Positions 20,544 to 31,940 of a stretch of DNA of 64,000 bases are shown here, piece by piece. The translations under genes and the position numbers were made by a program. The DNA comes from Parvularia atlantis (Eukaryota > Opisthokonta > Rotosphaerida), in assembly GCA_943704415.1 (NCBI GenBank), contig CALSCO010002004.1, positions 1 through 64,000 of the forward strand. The letters are read 5' to 3'. The notes under the pieces are model-generated. The model searched no databases. It worked only from the letters and a program-made list of their open reading frames with translations, and was not told the origin of the DNA. The number at the start of each line of letters is the position of its first letter. The first letter of the stretch is position 1.

Positions 20544-21979
20544 ATGCGCACGGGCCGGCGAGTCGCGCGGGCGGCGGCGCCTGTGACGACGGCGCTGCTG
20601 CTGGCGCTGCTGCTGGCGCTGCTGCACGGCGCCGCCGCCGCGAGCGCCACCCTCCTCGACGACGCAGACGACAGCAAGGGGCGCCACGACTACACGCTCG
20701 CCCACGTCATGCATCACGGCGCGAACACCAACCCGCGCTTCCTGGCGCGCATCGACCTCGACGCGGGTGCGCTGCCGCACTCTCCGCCGTCTCTCGACCG
20801 GCCCGCTCACGGCGCGCGCGCGCGCGCGCTCGGGGGCCGCAGCACGGCACGGCCCGCTGCCGACGTACCGCGGCATCGCCCACCGGCACCGCCGGCTGCT
20901 CGCGCGCGACGTGGCGCTGGCGCAGCATCAGGTGCGCGGCGGCGGCCTCGACGCGGATCCGCGCGCTCAGCCGACGTGCGTGACGTGCGTCGCGCCGCGC
21001 AGAACTACGCGCCCGACCCGAGCGACAAGCAGACGGTGCTGCAGCTGGCCGAGATGAGCTGGAACGCGTACGAGAACCGCAACACGTCGACCGAGTGGAA
21101 GGTCATCACCGGCTACAACCTCGTCCGTGCTCTGCAGCGCCTTCCCCATGTCGCGCACCGCTCACGCGCACGATGCGCCAGACGGCAGAGTTCGGCTGGA
21201 CCGGCGACGGCATGCGCGGCTACGTGTGCGTGCGACAGTCGCATGAGCCTGCTCGCCCCTTCCTTGCTCACGCACGGCGAACGCCACACCCGCGCAGCTA
21301 CGCCAACGCCGACAGGAGCATCGTGATCATGGCCATCAAGGGCACGAGCCTGACGTTCCTCGGCATCGGCGGGCCGACGTCGGAAAAGGCGCGCGCAGCA
21401 CGCCGGCAAGCGCACCACAACCGTGCTGACCTCGCGCGGGGCACGGGACGCACGCAGGACCTGATCGTCGACAACCTCATGTTCTCGTGCTGCTGTGCGC
21501 GCATCAACTCGCGCTGGGACACGGTCTGCGACTGCTACCGCGGCCCGGGCGACACGTGCTCACAGCGCTGCCTGGAGAGCACGGTGCAGAACAACTCGCT
21601 CTCGTACTACCAGTACGCCGAGGTGCGCGCGCCCCTCTCGCCGCTTCCCCTCACCGCAGCACGCGCTCACGCCCGCTCGCCCGCCCGCGCGCCCGCGCAG
21701 GACATCTATTCGGAGCTCAAGCGCCTGTACCCGACGGCGACGATTTGGGTGACCGGCCACAGCCTCGGCGCGTCGCTCGCCAGCCTCGTCGCGTTCAACA
21801 ACAACCTGGCCGCGTTCGGCTACGAGGCGCCCGGTATGCGTGCACAGTCGGCGCTCCTTGCCCCGTCTGACGCGAGGGCGAAGGCGAGCTGCTGTATGGC
21901 CAGCGCCTCGGCTTCAAGATCGACGCCAACGACATGGGCCGCTACCGTACGCGTCTGCGCCTCGCGCACATGCGTCTGG

Positions 21980-22020
<41 letters not shown>

Positions 22021-22364
22021 ACACATACACGCGCGCGTGCGTGCAGCCATCTATCACTTTGGCAACACGGGCGACCCGATCTTCCTCGGGCTGTGCACGG
22101 GCGTGGCATCGTCGTGCTCGGTCGGCGGCTACGCGCTCGAAACGGGCTGCCATATCGGCAACATCGTGCGTCCATCCGTCCGCCTGTTGCCGCACGGGCT
22201 GCCGCTGAGCGCGCTCGCAGTGCGTGTACGACAACCCGTCGCTTCGCAGCGTCAACGAGCACCGCCTCGCCGTCGTCATTGACAAGCTCATCGTGCCCAT
22301 GCCCGTGCCCAAGTGCTACCCGCAGAACGGCTGCCGCGACTGCTCCGACTGGTCGTTTGTGTGA
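20544..22364 (+). CDS. ATG15: Atg15-like class 3 lipase (autophagic body lipase)
   Basis: A serine lipase that breaks up autophagic and multivesicular membranes in the vacuole or lysosome. It starts at ATG 20544 with a hydrophobic signal or anchor (TTALLLALLLALLHGAAAAS). Later exons give TVLQLAEMSWNAYEN, then RSIVIMAIKGTS, a cysteine-rich stretch (FSCCCARINSRWDTVCDC) typical of Atg15, and the nucleophile elbow IWVTGHSLGASLASLVA (Ser in GHSLG). YHFGNTGDPIFLG follows and should supply the catalytic Asp; the His is in the last exons (NEHRLA). The tail CYPQNGCRDCSDWSFV matches the end of Atg15 proteins. Stop TGA 22362-22364. One intron contains an AC repeat. The family is normally vacuolar, delivered through the ER membrane anchor. 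Confidence 0.88.
21982..22030. repeat. (AC)n microsatellite in an ATG15 intron
   Basis: A nearly perfect CA dinucleotide run of about 49 bp with two T interruptions, inside the intron between the exons ending NDMGRY and starting AIYHFGN. Confidence 0.95.
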
Positions 22365-22402
22365 TGCATGCAGTAGCATAGAACGTGTGCGTGTTTGTGT
22401 GT

Positions 22403-25388
22403 CTACAAAAGCCCCTCGTCCGCCAGCTGCTGCGAGAAGAGCGACGCCGCGGCTCGCCGCTTCTTCACCGGCGACTCGGGCACGGCCTGCACGTACACGG
22501 GCGCGAGCGGAGGCAGGCCCGAGTCGTCACTCCCGTCCGCGTCGTGCGCGAGGCTGGACGAGATCGCCGGCACGCTCGATCGCCGCCGCGCCGCTGCACC
22601 CCTCGGCACGGGCTCGGGCGCGACGCGCTTCTTCGGCTTGCGCGGCATCGTCACCATCGAGTTGCTCCGCTGCAGCTGCGACGACGAGAAGCGCTTGGCG
22701 AGCGACTTGGCCTTGGGTCCTGCGCGGGTGCACGCGTGCGCGTGAGCAGCGCGTCGTCGCAGAGCAGCAACGCGTACCGCTCAACAGCTGGCTCAGCACA
22801 AACGGCACGGGCGAGTTGGCTGCAAGCGCGCGCGTGCGCCTCCCATGTCAGCCTCAGCATGCGCGCACAGGCCGCAGCGCGCACAGGCCGAGTCGCCCGA
22901 GGCGTGCAGCGAGCCGCGACGCTGGCTCTTGATCGACGCGAACGGCACGTCGTCCAGCGAGTCGCTCTGGCTGAGTGGGCCCGACGGCGACCGGTCCAGC
23001 AGCGACGGCGTGGGCGACGGCGTGCGGGCCAGGCGCACGCGCGTCGACGGCAGCGAGAACGCCTCGTAGATGTCGCGCAGGAACGGCAGCAGGTCCGTGT
23101 GGAACGCGTCGTAGATTGCGCCGTCGAGAAACGTCTGAACAACATGTGAAAAGGCCGGGCAACACGACCGAGCACGACGCGCACCTGCAGGCCCTCCTCG
23201 ACGTTCTGAAACGCGAGCGCATCCAACAGCTCGGCAACGTCGTCCGCATCACGCCGCGTCCCGGGCTCTGCCGCGGCTTCACTCGCGCGCTGCCCGTCGC
23301 CGTCGTCCTCGTCGTCCTCGTCCCTCGGCTGCTCGCTCGCAAAGCGCGGCAGTGCAACGCGTGCAAGGTCGGGTGCGGCCAGCGGCGCGGTCACGGCTAG
23401 CCGCAGCGACTGTAGCCGGAGCGCGATCTGCATCTGCAGTCTGGTCGCACGCGCGATGCGTCAACGAGCGAGTCAGCAACCGCGAGCGACGCACTCGCGG
23501 ATCTTGAGCGCCCGGCTGCGCGCCGCAAGATCCCGGTCATCGCCGCTGCCCGTCGCGTGACGCTGCAGCACGGCCGAGGCCGGCACACGCAGCGGCGACT
23601 CGGCGTAGACCTTACGCACTGCGAGCTGCACGCGCTCGGCCGCAGTAGCGTCTACGGGCTGCGGGACAGACGCGATGAGCGCGCGGCAAAACTCGTGCAG
23701 TGGCTGCCGGCTTGCGAGGAACGCGGCGTACTCGCGCTCGAGCTGGCCGTGCAGCAGGCGCTCGATGGTGCCTGCGTCGTGCGTCTCCAGCAAGTCCACC
23801 GCAGGGTGGGCGAGCGCCGATGCAGCGACTGCGACCTCCGGCATCGCCTGAAACACTGTAAGCCGCGCCGACGCCAGCGCAGGCCACGCACCGCCACCAC
23901 CTGCCGATAGACGGCCTCGCGGTACAGCTGGTCGAGCGTCTCGTACGCGCGCAGCAGCTCGATCGAGGGCGACTGCAGCGTCATCCTGAGCGCGGCCGAC
24001 GGGCAACTCAGCATGGCGTGCGCACGCAGCCAACCTGCACGCACACGGCCGATTGCGCGTGCGGGATGGGCGAGTCGTCGGCGTGCTCGTGCGCACTGTC
24101 GGCCACGGCCTCGATCGAGCAGAACGGCGCAAAGACGTCCTGCGTAGGCTCACGCGCCTTGACAGGTGCGGTCTCGATCGCTGCGCCGTCGAGCAGGTGG
24201 CCGTCGTCCACAATCGGCATCAGCCACGCGTGCGCCCGCGACACCGGCGCCACGGCAAAGCATGCGTTGGTCGCGCGCACGACCAGCATCTGGCCCGCGT
24301 CCGCCAGCGCCCCGAGCAGTGCCGCCCACGCGCGCGAGTGCGTCGCGGTCGCCGCACCGAGCAGCCAGCGCGTGCCAACTTTAGCCAGCTGAACGAGTTC
24401 GTCCTGCGGCAGTCGCACAAGCGGCACCAGCTCCGCAGGCCGTCCAGCGTCGTCCATGCCGAGCGCCATCACCGCCGCCAGGTCGATGCTCGTGTGAATG
24501 CCGAGCTGCAGCAGCACAGGTTGCCGCTGCCGGTGCGGCCGCTGCACGATCGCCATCGGCAGCGCACCCAGCAGGTCACCCGCGTGGCTCACGAGGCCCA
24601 ACGGCAGCACCGCGCCACCCTGCGCCTCGACCACGTCCTGCAGTGCCGCACAGTCGACGTCGTCCGCGCCGACGGCGGTCCACGGCGCGGGCGCAAGGTC
24701 GTGTGTGTCCAGCCACAGCCAGGTCACGCGCGCCGCCTGCAGCACTCGCACGACGCCGGTGGCGATCATGGCGCGCATCGCGTTGAGGTACTGCGCGCGC
24801 ACAGCACACGGTCAGGCAACGCCAAGCATGAGTTAAGCCAAGCAAACGCACGTGCGCGCGCGCAGCCGCGTCCTCGCTCAGCTCTGCATGCAGCGTACTC
24901 ACGCGCCCGGCCGATGTCTCGCAAAAAAGCAGCGTCTGCCGCAGCGTGCGCGGCGCCGCGGCGCAGACGACGATGCGGCGCTGCTCGTCGGGCGCGCCGT
25001 CCCAGTCGACGTCGGCGAGCACGCGGCGCATCGCGGCGACGAGCGCCTGCGCGGGCGCGACGTGCTGCGTGTGCGCGCGCAGCGACGCCGCCGTCTCGAC
25101 CGCGTCGCGCATGCCGCCCGCGACCGCCGCATCGCCGTCGTCCCACCGGCCCGCGCCGCGCCCGGCCAGGTGCACAAACGTCGCCTGCAGATCGGCGTAG
25201 ACCACTGCGCGCCGATGCGCCGCGGCGCCCTCGTGCCGTCGCCAGCGGTGCAGCGCATTGTCCAGCCGCCGCGCCGCCGTCTCGGCCGCGCCCGCCACCG
25301 TCGATGCGGTCGATGCGGTCGACGCGGTCGACGCGGTCGACGCGACGAACGCCGCGATGTCGACGACGACGACCGATGCGGGCGCCAT
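22403..25388 (-). CDS. Treslin/TICRR (Sld3)-like replication initiation protein
   Basis: The N-terminal exon (ATG 25388) begins MAPASVVVVDIAAFVAS and goes on to RIVVCAAAPRTLRQTLLF and RVTWLWLDTHDL, matching the N-terminal vWA-like region of Treslin in order and spacing. A central helical region (SIELLRAYETLDQLYREAVY; LHGQLEREYAAFLASRQPL; KVYAESPLRVPASAVLQR) resembles the Sld3/Treslin domain that binds CDC45. Near the end are CDK-type sites (ARTPSPTPS) and a basic tail PESPVKKRRAAASLFSQQL. Treslin recruits CDC45 to origins with TopBP1 under CDK control. The match rests on pattern and gene plan, not an alignment, so another vWA-like protein is possible. Stop 22403-22405. Imperfect GTCGATGCG-type repeats in the first exon (25297-25340) encode an STA repeat. 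Confidence 0.55.
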
Positions 25389-25453
25389 GGTGTCATTAAC
25401 CACGCCTCAGCCGACGCACTCACCACGCTGTCATTCACCGTGATCCAGACGTC
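25389..25453. promoter_or_regulatory. 65-bp divergent promoter
   Basis: The whole space between the start codons of the Treslin-like and reticulon genes. A palindromic TGACGTCA (CRE/ATF-type site) lies at 25459-25466, overlapping codons 2-4 of the reticulon gene. A partial GACGTCA sits just before it. Confidence 0.45.
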
Positions 25454-26438
25454 ATGGCTGACGTCACGACGGCGACGCCTCGTCCGCTGCCGTGGCTGCG
25501 CGAGCCGCGTGCGTCGGGCGGCGCGTGCGGGCGGCAGATGCTGATCGTGCGCGTCGGAAGTGCGCGCGATCGTGCTGTGGGAGGACCTCGTCGTGTCGGT
25601 CGTGTGGCTGCTGATCGCCGTCGTCACGATCTACGTAACCCTGCTGTCGGAGACGAGCGTGCTGGTCGTGCTGGCGTATGGTGCGCTCGCTGCCCCCCGT
25701 GCTGCGCGCTCGCGATTGGCTGATCGTGGCGCGGCTGCAGCCCTCCTGGGCGCCGTGCTGGCCAACCTCGCCCTCGTCAGCGGGCAGAACGCCGTCGACG
25801 CGTACATGGGCCGCCCGTTCGTCAACCCGAACCTGTGCGCACCACGCGCCACGCGGCTCGCGCATGTGGCGTCCTCGCTCACGCACCGGTGCAGGCGCCA
25901 CCTCTCCCGCAAGCTGTACACGGTCGACCGGGCGTGGGCGCAGCAGCAGGGGGCCGCGCTGGCCGACGCGCTCAACGACCTGATCGACACGCTGCGCGAC
26001 GTCGTCTTTGTCAAAAACGTGTCGACGTCGCTGGCCGTGCGTGCCGCTGCGCGCTCTGCTGCTGCAGTGCAGTCTTGATGGGCGCAGTGCAGGTGGCCGC
26101 GCTTGCCTGGCTGAGCTCGCTCGTCTTCCACCTGATCGCGTTCAAGTATCTCGCGCTCGTCGGTGCGTGCCGCGCTGCGCTGCGTGTGCTTGCTGTCTCG
26201 CGCGCTCACGCGTGGCGCAAGGCGTGCTCGCGCTCTTCAGCCTCCCGCGCGCGTACCTCGACAACCAGGCGCGCGTGGACGCGTGGGTGGCCGAGTCGCA
26301 CGCCGAGGCGCAGCAGCAGTGCGTGCGGTGACGACGGCGTACGATCGCGCGCTCACGCGTCGCCGGTCGCGCAGGGTGGCTGCCAAGGTGCGCGACGCTC
26401 TGCGCAACACGCCGCTCAAGCGCTTTGTCGAGACGTGA
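25454..26438 (+). CDS. Reticulon-domain ER-shaping protein
   Basis: Reticulons insert wedge-like hairpins into the ER membrane and curve tubules. After a short head (MADVTTATPRPLPWLREP) the domain begins AIVLWEDLVVSVVWLLIAV with the first hydrophobic hairpin, running into VTIYVTLLSETSVLVVLAYG. A hydrophilic loop with DALNDLIDTLRDVVFVKNVS follows, then the second hairpin VAALAWLSSLVFHLIAFKYL, and the typical exit LFSLPRAYLDNQARVDAWV. The protein ends in a basic tail, VRDALRNTPLKRFVET. About six introns of 45-80 nt are present. The stop is TGA 26436-26438. The order hairpin-loop-hairpin-L(F)SLPxxY is diagnostic; the paralogue type cannot be assigned. Confidence 0.85.
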
Positions 26439-26526
26439 TGCCGGACTGTTCTCTGCCAAAAGCGAGAAGCGACAGGCGGTGCTGATTGGGTAATCGGGTT
26501 TGGGGGGGGCGCAGATCACCTCGCGC

Positions 26527-28272
26527 TTAGTGCGAGTGGCCGTGGCCGTTGTCGTGCGAGTGGCCGTGGCCGTTGACCGTCTGCGCGATCTTGGGGCGCG
26601 CGTCGGTCACCATCGGGGGCGAGCACGAGCCTGCGCAGCACACGGCAAGCGTCAGGGCCGTAGACCACACGCTCCCGCGCGCACGCACCGCAGTGGTGCT
26701 GGCCGCTGTCGACCGGCTCGATCTGGATCGTCGTGTGGTGAATGCCCCACTCACGGCAGATCAGCGCCTCGGACTCGCGCAGCGTCTGTGCGCGATATGC
26801 TCAGCAGCATGCGAGACCAGCGTCGGCGCCACGCACGTCCAGCATGTGCTCGGGCTGGGCGACCTCGATGTGCACCGAGAGCGACGGCTTGCCCATCGTG
26901 AGCGACCTGCCGCCGCGCGCTCGTGAGACAACCGCGCACCGCGGCAGCGCGCGCAGGGTCGGCGGCGCACCACACGTGTAGGTCGTGCACCGACACAACG
27001 TTCTTGATGCTCCCCAGCTGCCCGTACAGTCGCTCGATGTCGACGCCTATGGGCGTGCCTGTGTGCGCGCGCCGTGAGCTGTACATGCACGCCGTCGCCG
27101 CTATCCGAAGCACGCGCCCTCCATCAGCACATGGAAGGCGTCGCGCAGGATGTGGATCGTCGTGTAGAGCACGATGACCGAGAACAGAAACGTGCAGATC
27201 GGGTCGGCGATCTGATACTCGGGCTGCGTTTGATGCACGCGACAGTCAGCACCGAGGTCAGCGACGGAGGTAGGGCAGGCAGCTGCTGCGCGCCTTGATC
27301 CAGATGATCACGCCGGCAATCAGCACGCCGATCGTCTGAATCAGGTCGCCGAGCACGTGGATGTAGGCTGCGACATCACCCTGCGTCAGCGCGGCCAGCG
27401 CGCGAGCCACCACTCCCTGTCGGCGCACCAGACCGCACGTTGATGTTCTCGGAGCCCATCGGGCCGTGCGAGTCGCCGTGGCCGCCGCCGCCGCCGTGCG
27501 AGTGGCCGTGGCCGCCCTGGAACAGCACAAAGCCGAGGCTGCGCGCGCTACAGCGTTAGCGCCCGCCAAAGACGGGCAGCGCGCTCGCACATGAGGTTGA
27601 GCGCGATGCCGACGATGGCCACGATCGACATGATCATGCCGTCCTGCGACGTCTTTATGTTTTCCTCGGGGTACATCACGCTGCGGGTCGCGCGTGAGCC
27701 GCGCCAGAAGTGCCAGCCACGGCCACCGCACACCGCTCGGCCGCCTCCTTCAGGAGGAAACCCGTCAGCACCCAGATGATGAGCACCGACAGGATCGCGC
27801 CGACGATCTCGGCGCGGTAGAAGCCGAACGAGAGCCGCTGCGTCGCGCCGTCGCTCAGCACGACCGCGAGCAAGCAGCCCAGCCAACCTTCGTCGCCGGC
27901 CTCCTCGCCAGGTAGATGGCCACGATCGACACGAGGAAGCCCGATATGTCCGAGAGCATGTGCAGCGCGTCGCCCAAGATGGCCACGCTGTTGGCCAGGT
28001 ACCCAGCGACGAGCTCACCTGTGTCACGACCGCGCGCGTGTCACAACGACGGTTGCTGCGGCGGCGGTTGCGCAGCGCACCGGCCAGAAATAGCGTGCAC
28101 AGCACCGTCGCGAAGACGAGCCGCCGCTGTCGCGCAGGCGCCGTGTGAACGTCTGACGTCAACCAAGGGACCGCGGCGCGCGCACCAGGCTGCTCCGCGC
28201 CTCGGCCGCGTCGTCCTCGTCGTCGGCGCAGTTGGACGTGCGCCGGTGCTGCTGCGACAGCGTGTGCCGCAT
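26527..28272 (-). CDS. ZnT/CDF-family zinc transporter
   Basis: A cation diffusion facilitator that moves Zn2+ out of the cytosol in exchange for protons. It starts at ATG 28272 ([15 protein letters not shown]; a GTG-initiated frame upstream is not the start). Six membrane segments follow, including [20 protein letters not shown] and [18 protein letters not shown] with the TM2 HxxxD zinc site, and [20 protein letters not shown] with the TM5 HxxxD site. The TM4-5 loop is histidine-rich ([18 protein letters not shown]). The cytosolic C-terminal domain reads [12 protein letters not shown] and [20 protein letters not shown]. The extreme C terminus is a second His-rich tail ([15 protein letters not shown]). 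This is closest in plan to ZnT2/3/8-type vesicular transporters. Stop TTA 26527-26529. Confidence 0.92.
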
Positions 28273-28563
28273 GCTCCACGGCCGCGGCGTCTCGGCGCTG
28301 GGGCGCGCCCTATGCGGCGCCACTCAATGAGCTCAGAGGGAGAAAAAAAAAAGGGACAGCGCGACGGACGACGCACGCGCGCGCCCAGCTCTGCTCCAGC
28401 AGCGCATCTGACTCGGTCTCGTGGATCCTGTCCGCGCATGCGCGTCGTCAGCGGAAGGTGCAGCAGACGGCCCGACGCGGCGCGCACTCGTCGTTGTCGG
28501 ACGACATCGCTGGCCACTCGCGCTGGCTGAGCAAAAACTGGCAAGTGCGGTGTACACAGCGTT
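28273..28563. other. Spacer holding the zinc-transporter promoter and KLHDC4 3' end
   Basis: Tandem minus-strand genes meet here. An A11 run at about 28344-28355 on the plus strand (T-run on the coding strand) is the only clear low-complexity signal. No open exon is convincing. Confidence 0.35.
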
Positions 28564-31500
28564 TCACCGCCGCGATCGCGTCTTGGCCGCCGCGCCGGCC
28601 CCGCCCGGCCGCCCCTGCGCGTGCGGCGCGGACGACGAGGACGCCTCCTCCTCCTCCTGCTCGAGCAGGTCCAGCTCCTGCATGCGCAGCAGGATCGGGC
28701 GCATCTGGTCGTACTTGGCCTTGGCGAGCTCAAAGCCGCTGCGGCGCATCTCCTTGCCGCGCGTCTGCGTGCGCTCCCACGCCTCGCGCGCCCAGTAGTC
28801 GGCTGCGCGGGCATCAGCGGGCGGGGTAAGCAGCGACCGGACGCACTGGTCCGTGCGTAGTACTCGGCCAGCGACTCCTCGACCTTGGGCACCGACAGCT
28901 CGTTCTCGAGTCGCAGCTGCGCGCGCAGGGCCTCGCGCTGGTCGCGCGCGCTCGAGCCGTGCGCGGCGGCTGTCCGCGAGCGCACGACCGACATCTGCCG
29001 CGACAGTGAGCGGGATAGGCGCAAAGCAGCACGACGCACCGCAAACTGGCTCGCAGAGTGCCCGTCCTCGCGCGGGGCGTCCTCGTCCGCGTTCTCGTCC
29101 GCGTCCTCCCAGCTGTCGAGCGGCTCGGTGGGCGCGGGTGTAGCTGCAGGTGCGGGTGCGAGCGCGGGTGCGGGTGCGGGTGCGGGTGCGGGTGCGGGTG
29201 CGGCTGCAGGTGCGGGCTCCTTCGGCAGGCCTGCGTCCATCGTCTCGGCGGCGGTACCGGCGCATGCGTCCATCACGTCGCCCGGCTGCGCGTCCGTCGC
29301 ATCATTTTCGTCGTCGTCCTCTTCGTCCCCGTCCTCGTCGTCATCTTCGCCGTCGTCGCCGTCGTCCTCACCGTCTGACGACGACTCGACGTACGCGTCT
29401 GTGCGCTGTCCGTCAGCGGCACCGAACGGCAGGCCGTACCGCACCCTTATCCTGCGGCTGCGCCACCAGCGTCTCAAACTTGTCGAGCTTGTCGAGGTTG
29501 AGCGCGTACAGGTCACTCAGCGTAAACTCGCGGTCGTCCTGCTCGACCAGGCCGCCGTAGCTGCGCCGCAGAGCCGTCCGTCAGACGAGCGTCGCCACAC
29601 AGTGCACGCGCTGGTTCGCACATGTAGAGCACGTTGCGCTGCACCGCGAGCATCGCGTTAAAGCGGGCAGACGGGTAGAACGGCGCGTCGGCAGCGGCAG
29701 CTTCGGCGGGCGGCTCGGCAGCGGGCGCCGCCGAATGTTCTGGGGCCTCGTCGCGATCCTCGTGTGGGCCCTCGACGTCCCACGCAAACGGCTCGTCGAC
29801 GTCCATCTCGCCATCCGCCTCGGCCTCGGCGTCCGGTACAGCTGCGGTGGTCGGCGCCGCTGCCGGCCCAGGCTCGGCATCGACCGTGCCGCCCCCGTTG
29901 CTCATCAGCTTGCTCTTCTGCGACCGTCTCCGCTTGGCCGCCGACACCTGTCGTGCGACGGTCAACGCGGCAGCCAACGCCAGCACGCCCCAGGCGCACC
30001 TTTGGCCGCTTGGTGCTCCCAGCCGCGCCTGCCGAATCCTCGTCGTCGTCATCGCTACTGCTGCCGCTCGACGCTGCATCGGCATCGGTCTGCGGCTTGA
30101 CCGGCGCAGCCTGCGGCGGCCGTGTAAGCGTGCGCACGGCGCGCCCCGCACAGCGAGTGCACCTTGCCGCCCCCGCGCTGCCGGCTGCCCTTGGCGCGCG
30201 GCTTCTTGGGCGCGCGCAGCGTGAGCGGGAACCACCGTGTCGAATCCATCTGAAACAGGAACCTGCGCGCGAGCGCGCGCCTGTCAGCTGTTTGCATAGC
30301 CACGGCACGTCGCGCACATCTCGTTGTAAAAGACCGACTGCAGCTGCTCCTCGCTGATGTCCTCGTCGTGCACGCCGCCGAAGAAGATCGCGCGGTTCTT
30401 GCTCGTCACGGCGGCCATGCCGCTGCGCGGCCTGCGCACCACCGGCTGCGTCAGCGGCTGTGCAGGCTGTCGCGCGCACGAACGTCGGCGCAAAGCCCGT
30501 CCGCTTGCGCTTCTCCCAGCGCAAGCCCTTGAAGTCGGCCGCGAGCTTCATCGACCAGAGGTCTGTGGCCCGCGCGCAGCAGCCGTCAAACGGAGATAGC
30601 GGCATGCTTCGCACACACCGCTGTGAACGATGCCCTTGGCCTTCTCGCCCTTGTTGAACACCTTGCAGTACCCGCCGTACAGGAAGAGCGTGTCGTTGTG
30701 CACAAAGAGCACAAAGCCGCTGCGTGGGCTGCGCGTGCACGCGGCGTGCGCGGTTGAACGGGCGCACGTACGCCCAGGATCCGCAGCGCACCTGGGCTTG
30801 GGCGTGTTCTCGATCACGCTCAGCTTCTGCCACGCGTAGTTGCTCGTGTCAAACACCCACAGGTCGTCGTGGTAGCGCGTCTCGCGGATTGTATCGTAGA
30901 AGCCGCCAAACAGCACAAGGAAGTGCTTCCACAGCGCCATGCGGTGCCCAGACCTGCGCACGGCGGCCTGTCAGCGAGTGCGCCGGCGAAGCAAACGCGC
31001 ACGCGCACCGTGGCGACGGCTTTGTCTGCATCTCGAGCTTCTCCCAACTGCTCGTCTTGAGGTCGAGCACCCTGCGCGCGTGAGCGATCCATCAGCGCTT
31101 GGAGCGCGCGGCGCAGCGCAGCCACACCAAAAGTCCCGGTAGTGGAAGAACTGGCGCTCCGAGGCCGACGCAAACTCGCCTGGGCGTCGCGCGTCAGCAG
31201 CTCGCCGCGCAGGCCGCCCGCAGGCGCCCGCACCGCCAAAGAGAAACATCAGCCCCGTCGGCGTGGCCACGGCCTGGTGCGACGAGCGCGGGCCGGGCGA
31301 AGTCGGCGACGAGAACATGCGCCACTCGTTCCTGTCGATGTTGTACCTGCGCGGTGCCGGCGTCACGCGTTGCAGGCAGCGGACGACCGCGCGCACGCGT
31401 CACCGGAAGAGGTCATTGTAGAAGAAGCACTTTTGCCCGTTGTAGAACTCACCCCCAAACAGCACCAGCTCGGTCGGATTAAGCGGGTTGGCCGTGAACG

Positions 31501-31716
31501 AGGCGTTGGCGCGCGCACTCGGCGGGCCCGCGCAGACCTCCTCCGTCACGCGGACCTTCTCCTCTTGCTGGCGCCGCGTCGTGAGCGATCGCATCGGCAG
31601 CGTGTCGCGCGGGCACCTCGCGCTTGAAGTTGGCCAGGATCGTCTCAATGTCCTCCTCGTCCTCGTCCTCGTCCGAGCTCGCGGCCTTGCTCTTGCGCTT
31701 GGCCTTCTTGCCGCCA

Positions 31717-31757
<41 letters not shown>

Positions 31758-31892
31758 GCCGGTCGTCCCATCGGCCTTGCCGTCCTTCTTGGCACGCAGC
31801 TCGGCGAGCCGCTTCAGCCGCAGCCCGTGCGCCTGCCGGTTGGGCGCCTGCTGCGCCTCCTTCTTCTTGCGCTTGTCGCGGCCCTTGCCCAT
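28564..31892 (-). CDS. KLHDC4: KLHDC4/Kel3-like Kelch repeat protein
   Basis: It starts at ATG 31892 with a lysine-rich head (MGKGRDKRKKKEAQQA), a 12-residue polyglutamine coded by CAG at 31754-31719, then EDIETILANFKREV. Six kelch-type units follow: NPTELVLFGGEFYNGQKCFF, then VATPTGLMFLFGGA, YRDFWWLDL, MALWKHFLVLFGGFYDT, DTLFLYGGYCKV and RAIFFGGVHDED. After FNAMLAVQRNVLYMYGG and FTLSDLYALNLDKLDKFETL comes a long acidic and Ala/Pro repeat stretch (APAPAP). The end carries the domain found in fungal Kel3 (VEESLAEYYARTTDQ, GFELAKAKYDQMRPILLRM). The order matches human KLHDC4 almost block for block, with the fungal C-terminal extension. The molecular role is poorly known. Stop 28564-28566. Confidence 0.9.
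31719..31754. repeat. (CTG)12 tract coding polyglutamine in KLHDC4
   Basis: A perfect 36-bp triplet run; on the coding (minus) strand it is (CAG)12. Confidence 0.97.
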
Positions 31893-31940
31893 CGAACTTG
31901 GGCCGCTGAGCCTAAGCACGAAATTGACATTCGAGCTGTC
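31893..31940. promoter_or_regulatory. 48-bp divergent promoter
   Basis: The entire distance between the KLHDC4 and ATRX-like start codons. It is locally AT-richer (AAATTGACATT), which may be the core element. The 5' UTRs must be extremely short or the transcripts must overlap. Confidence 0.45.
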
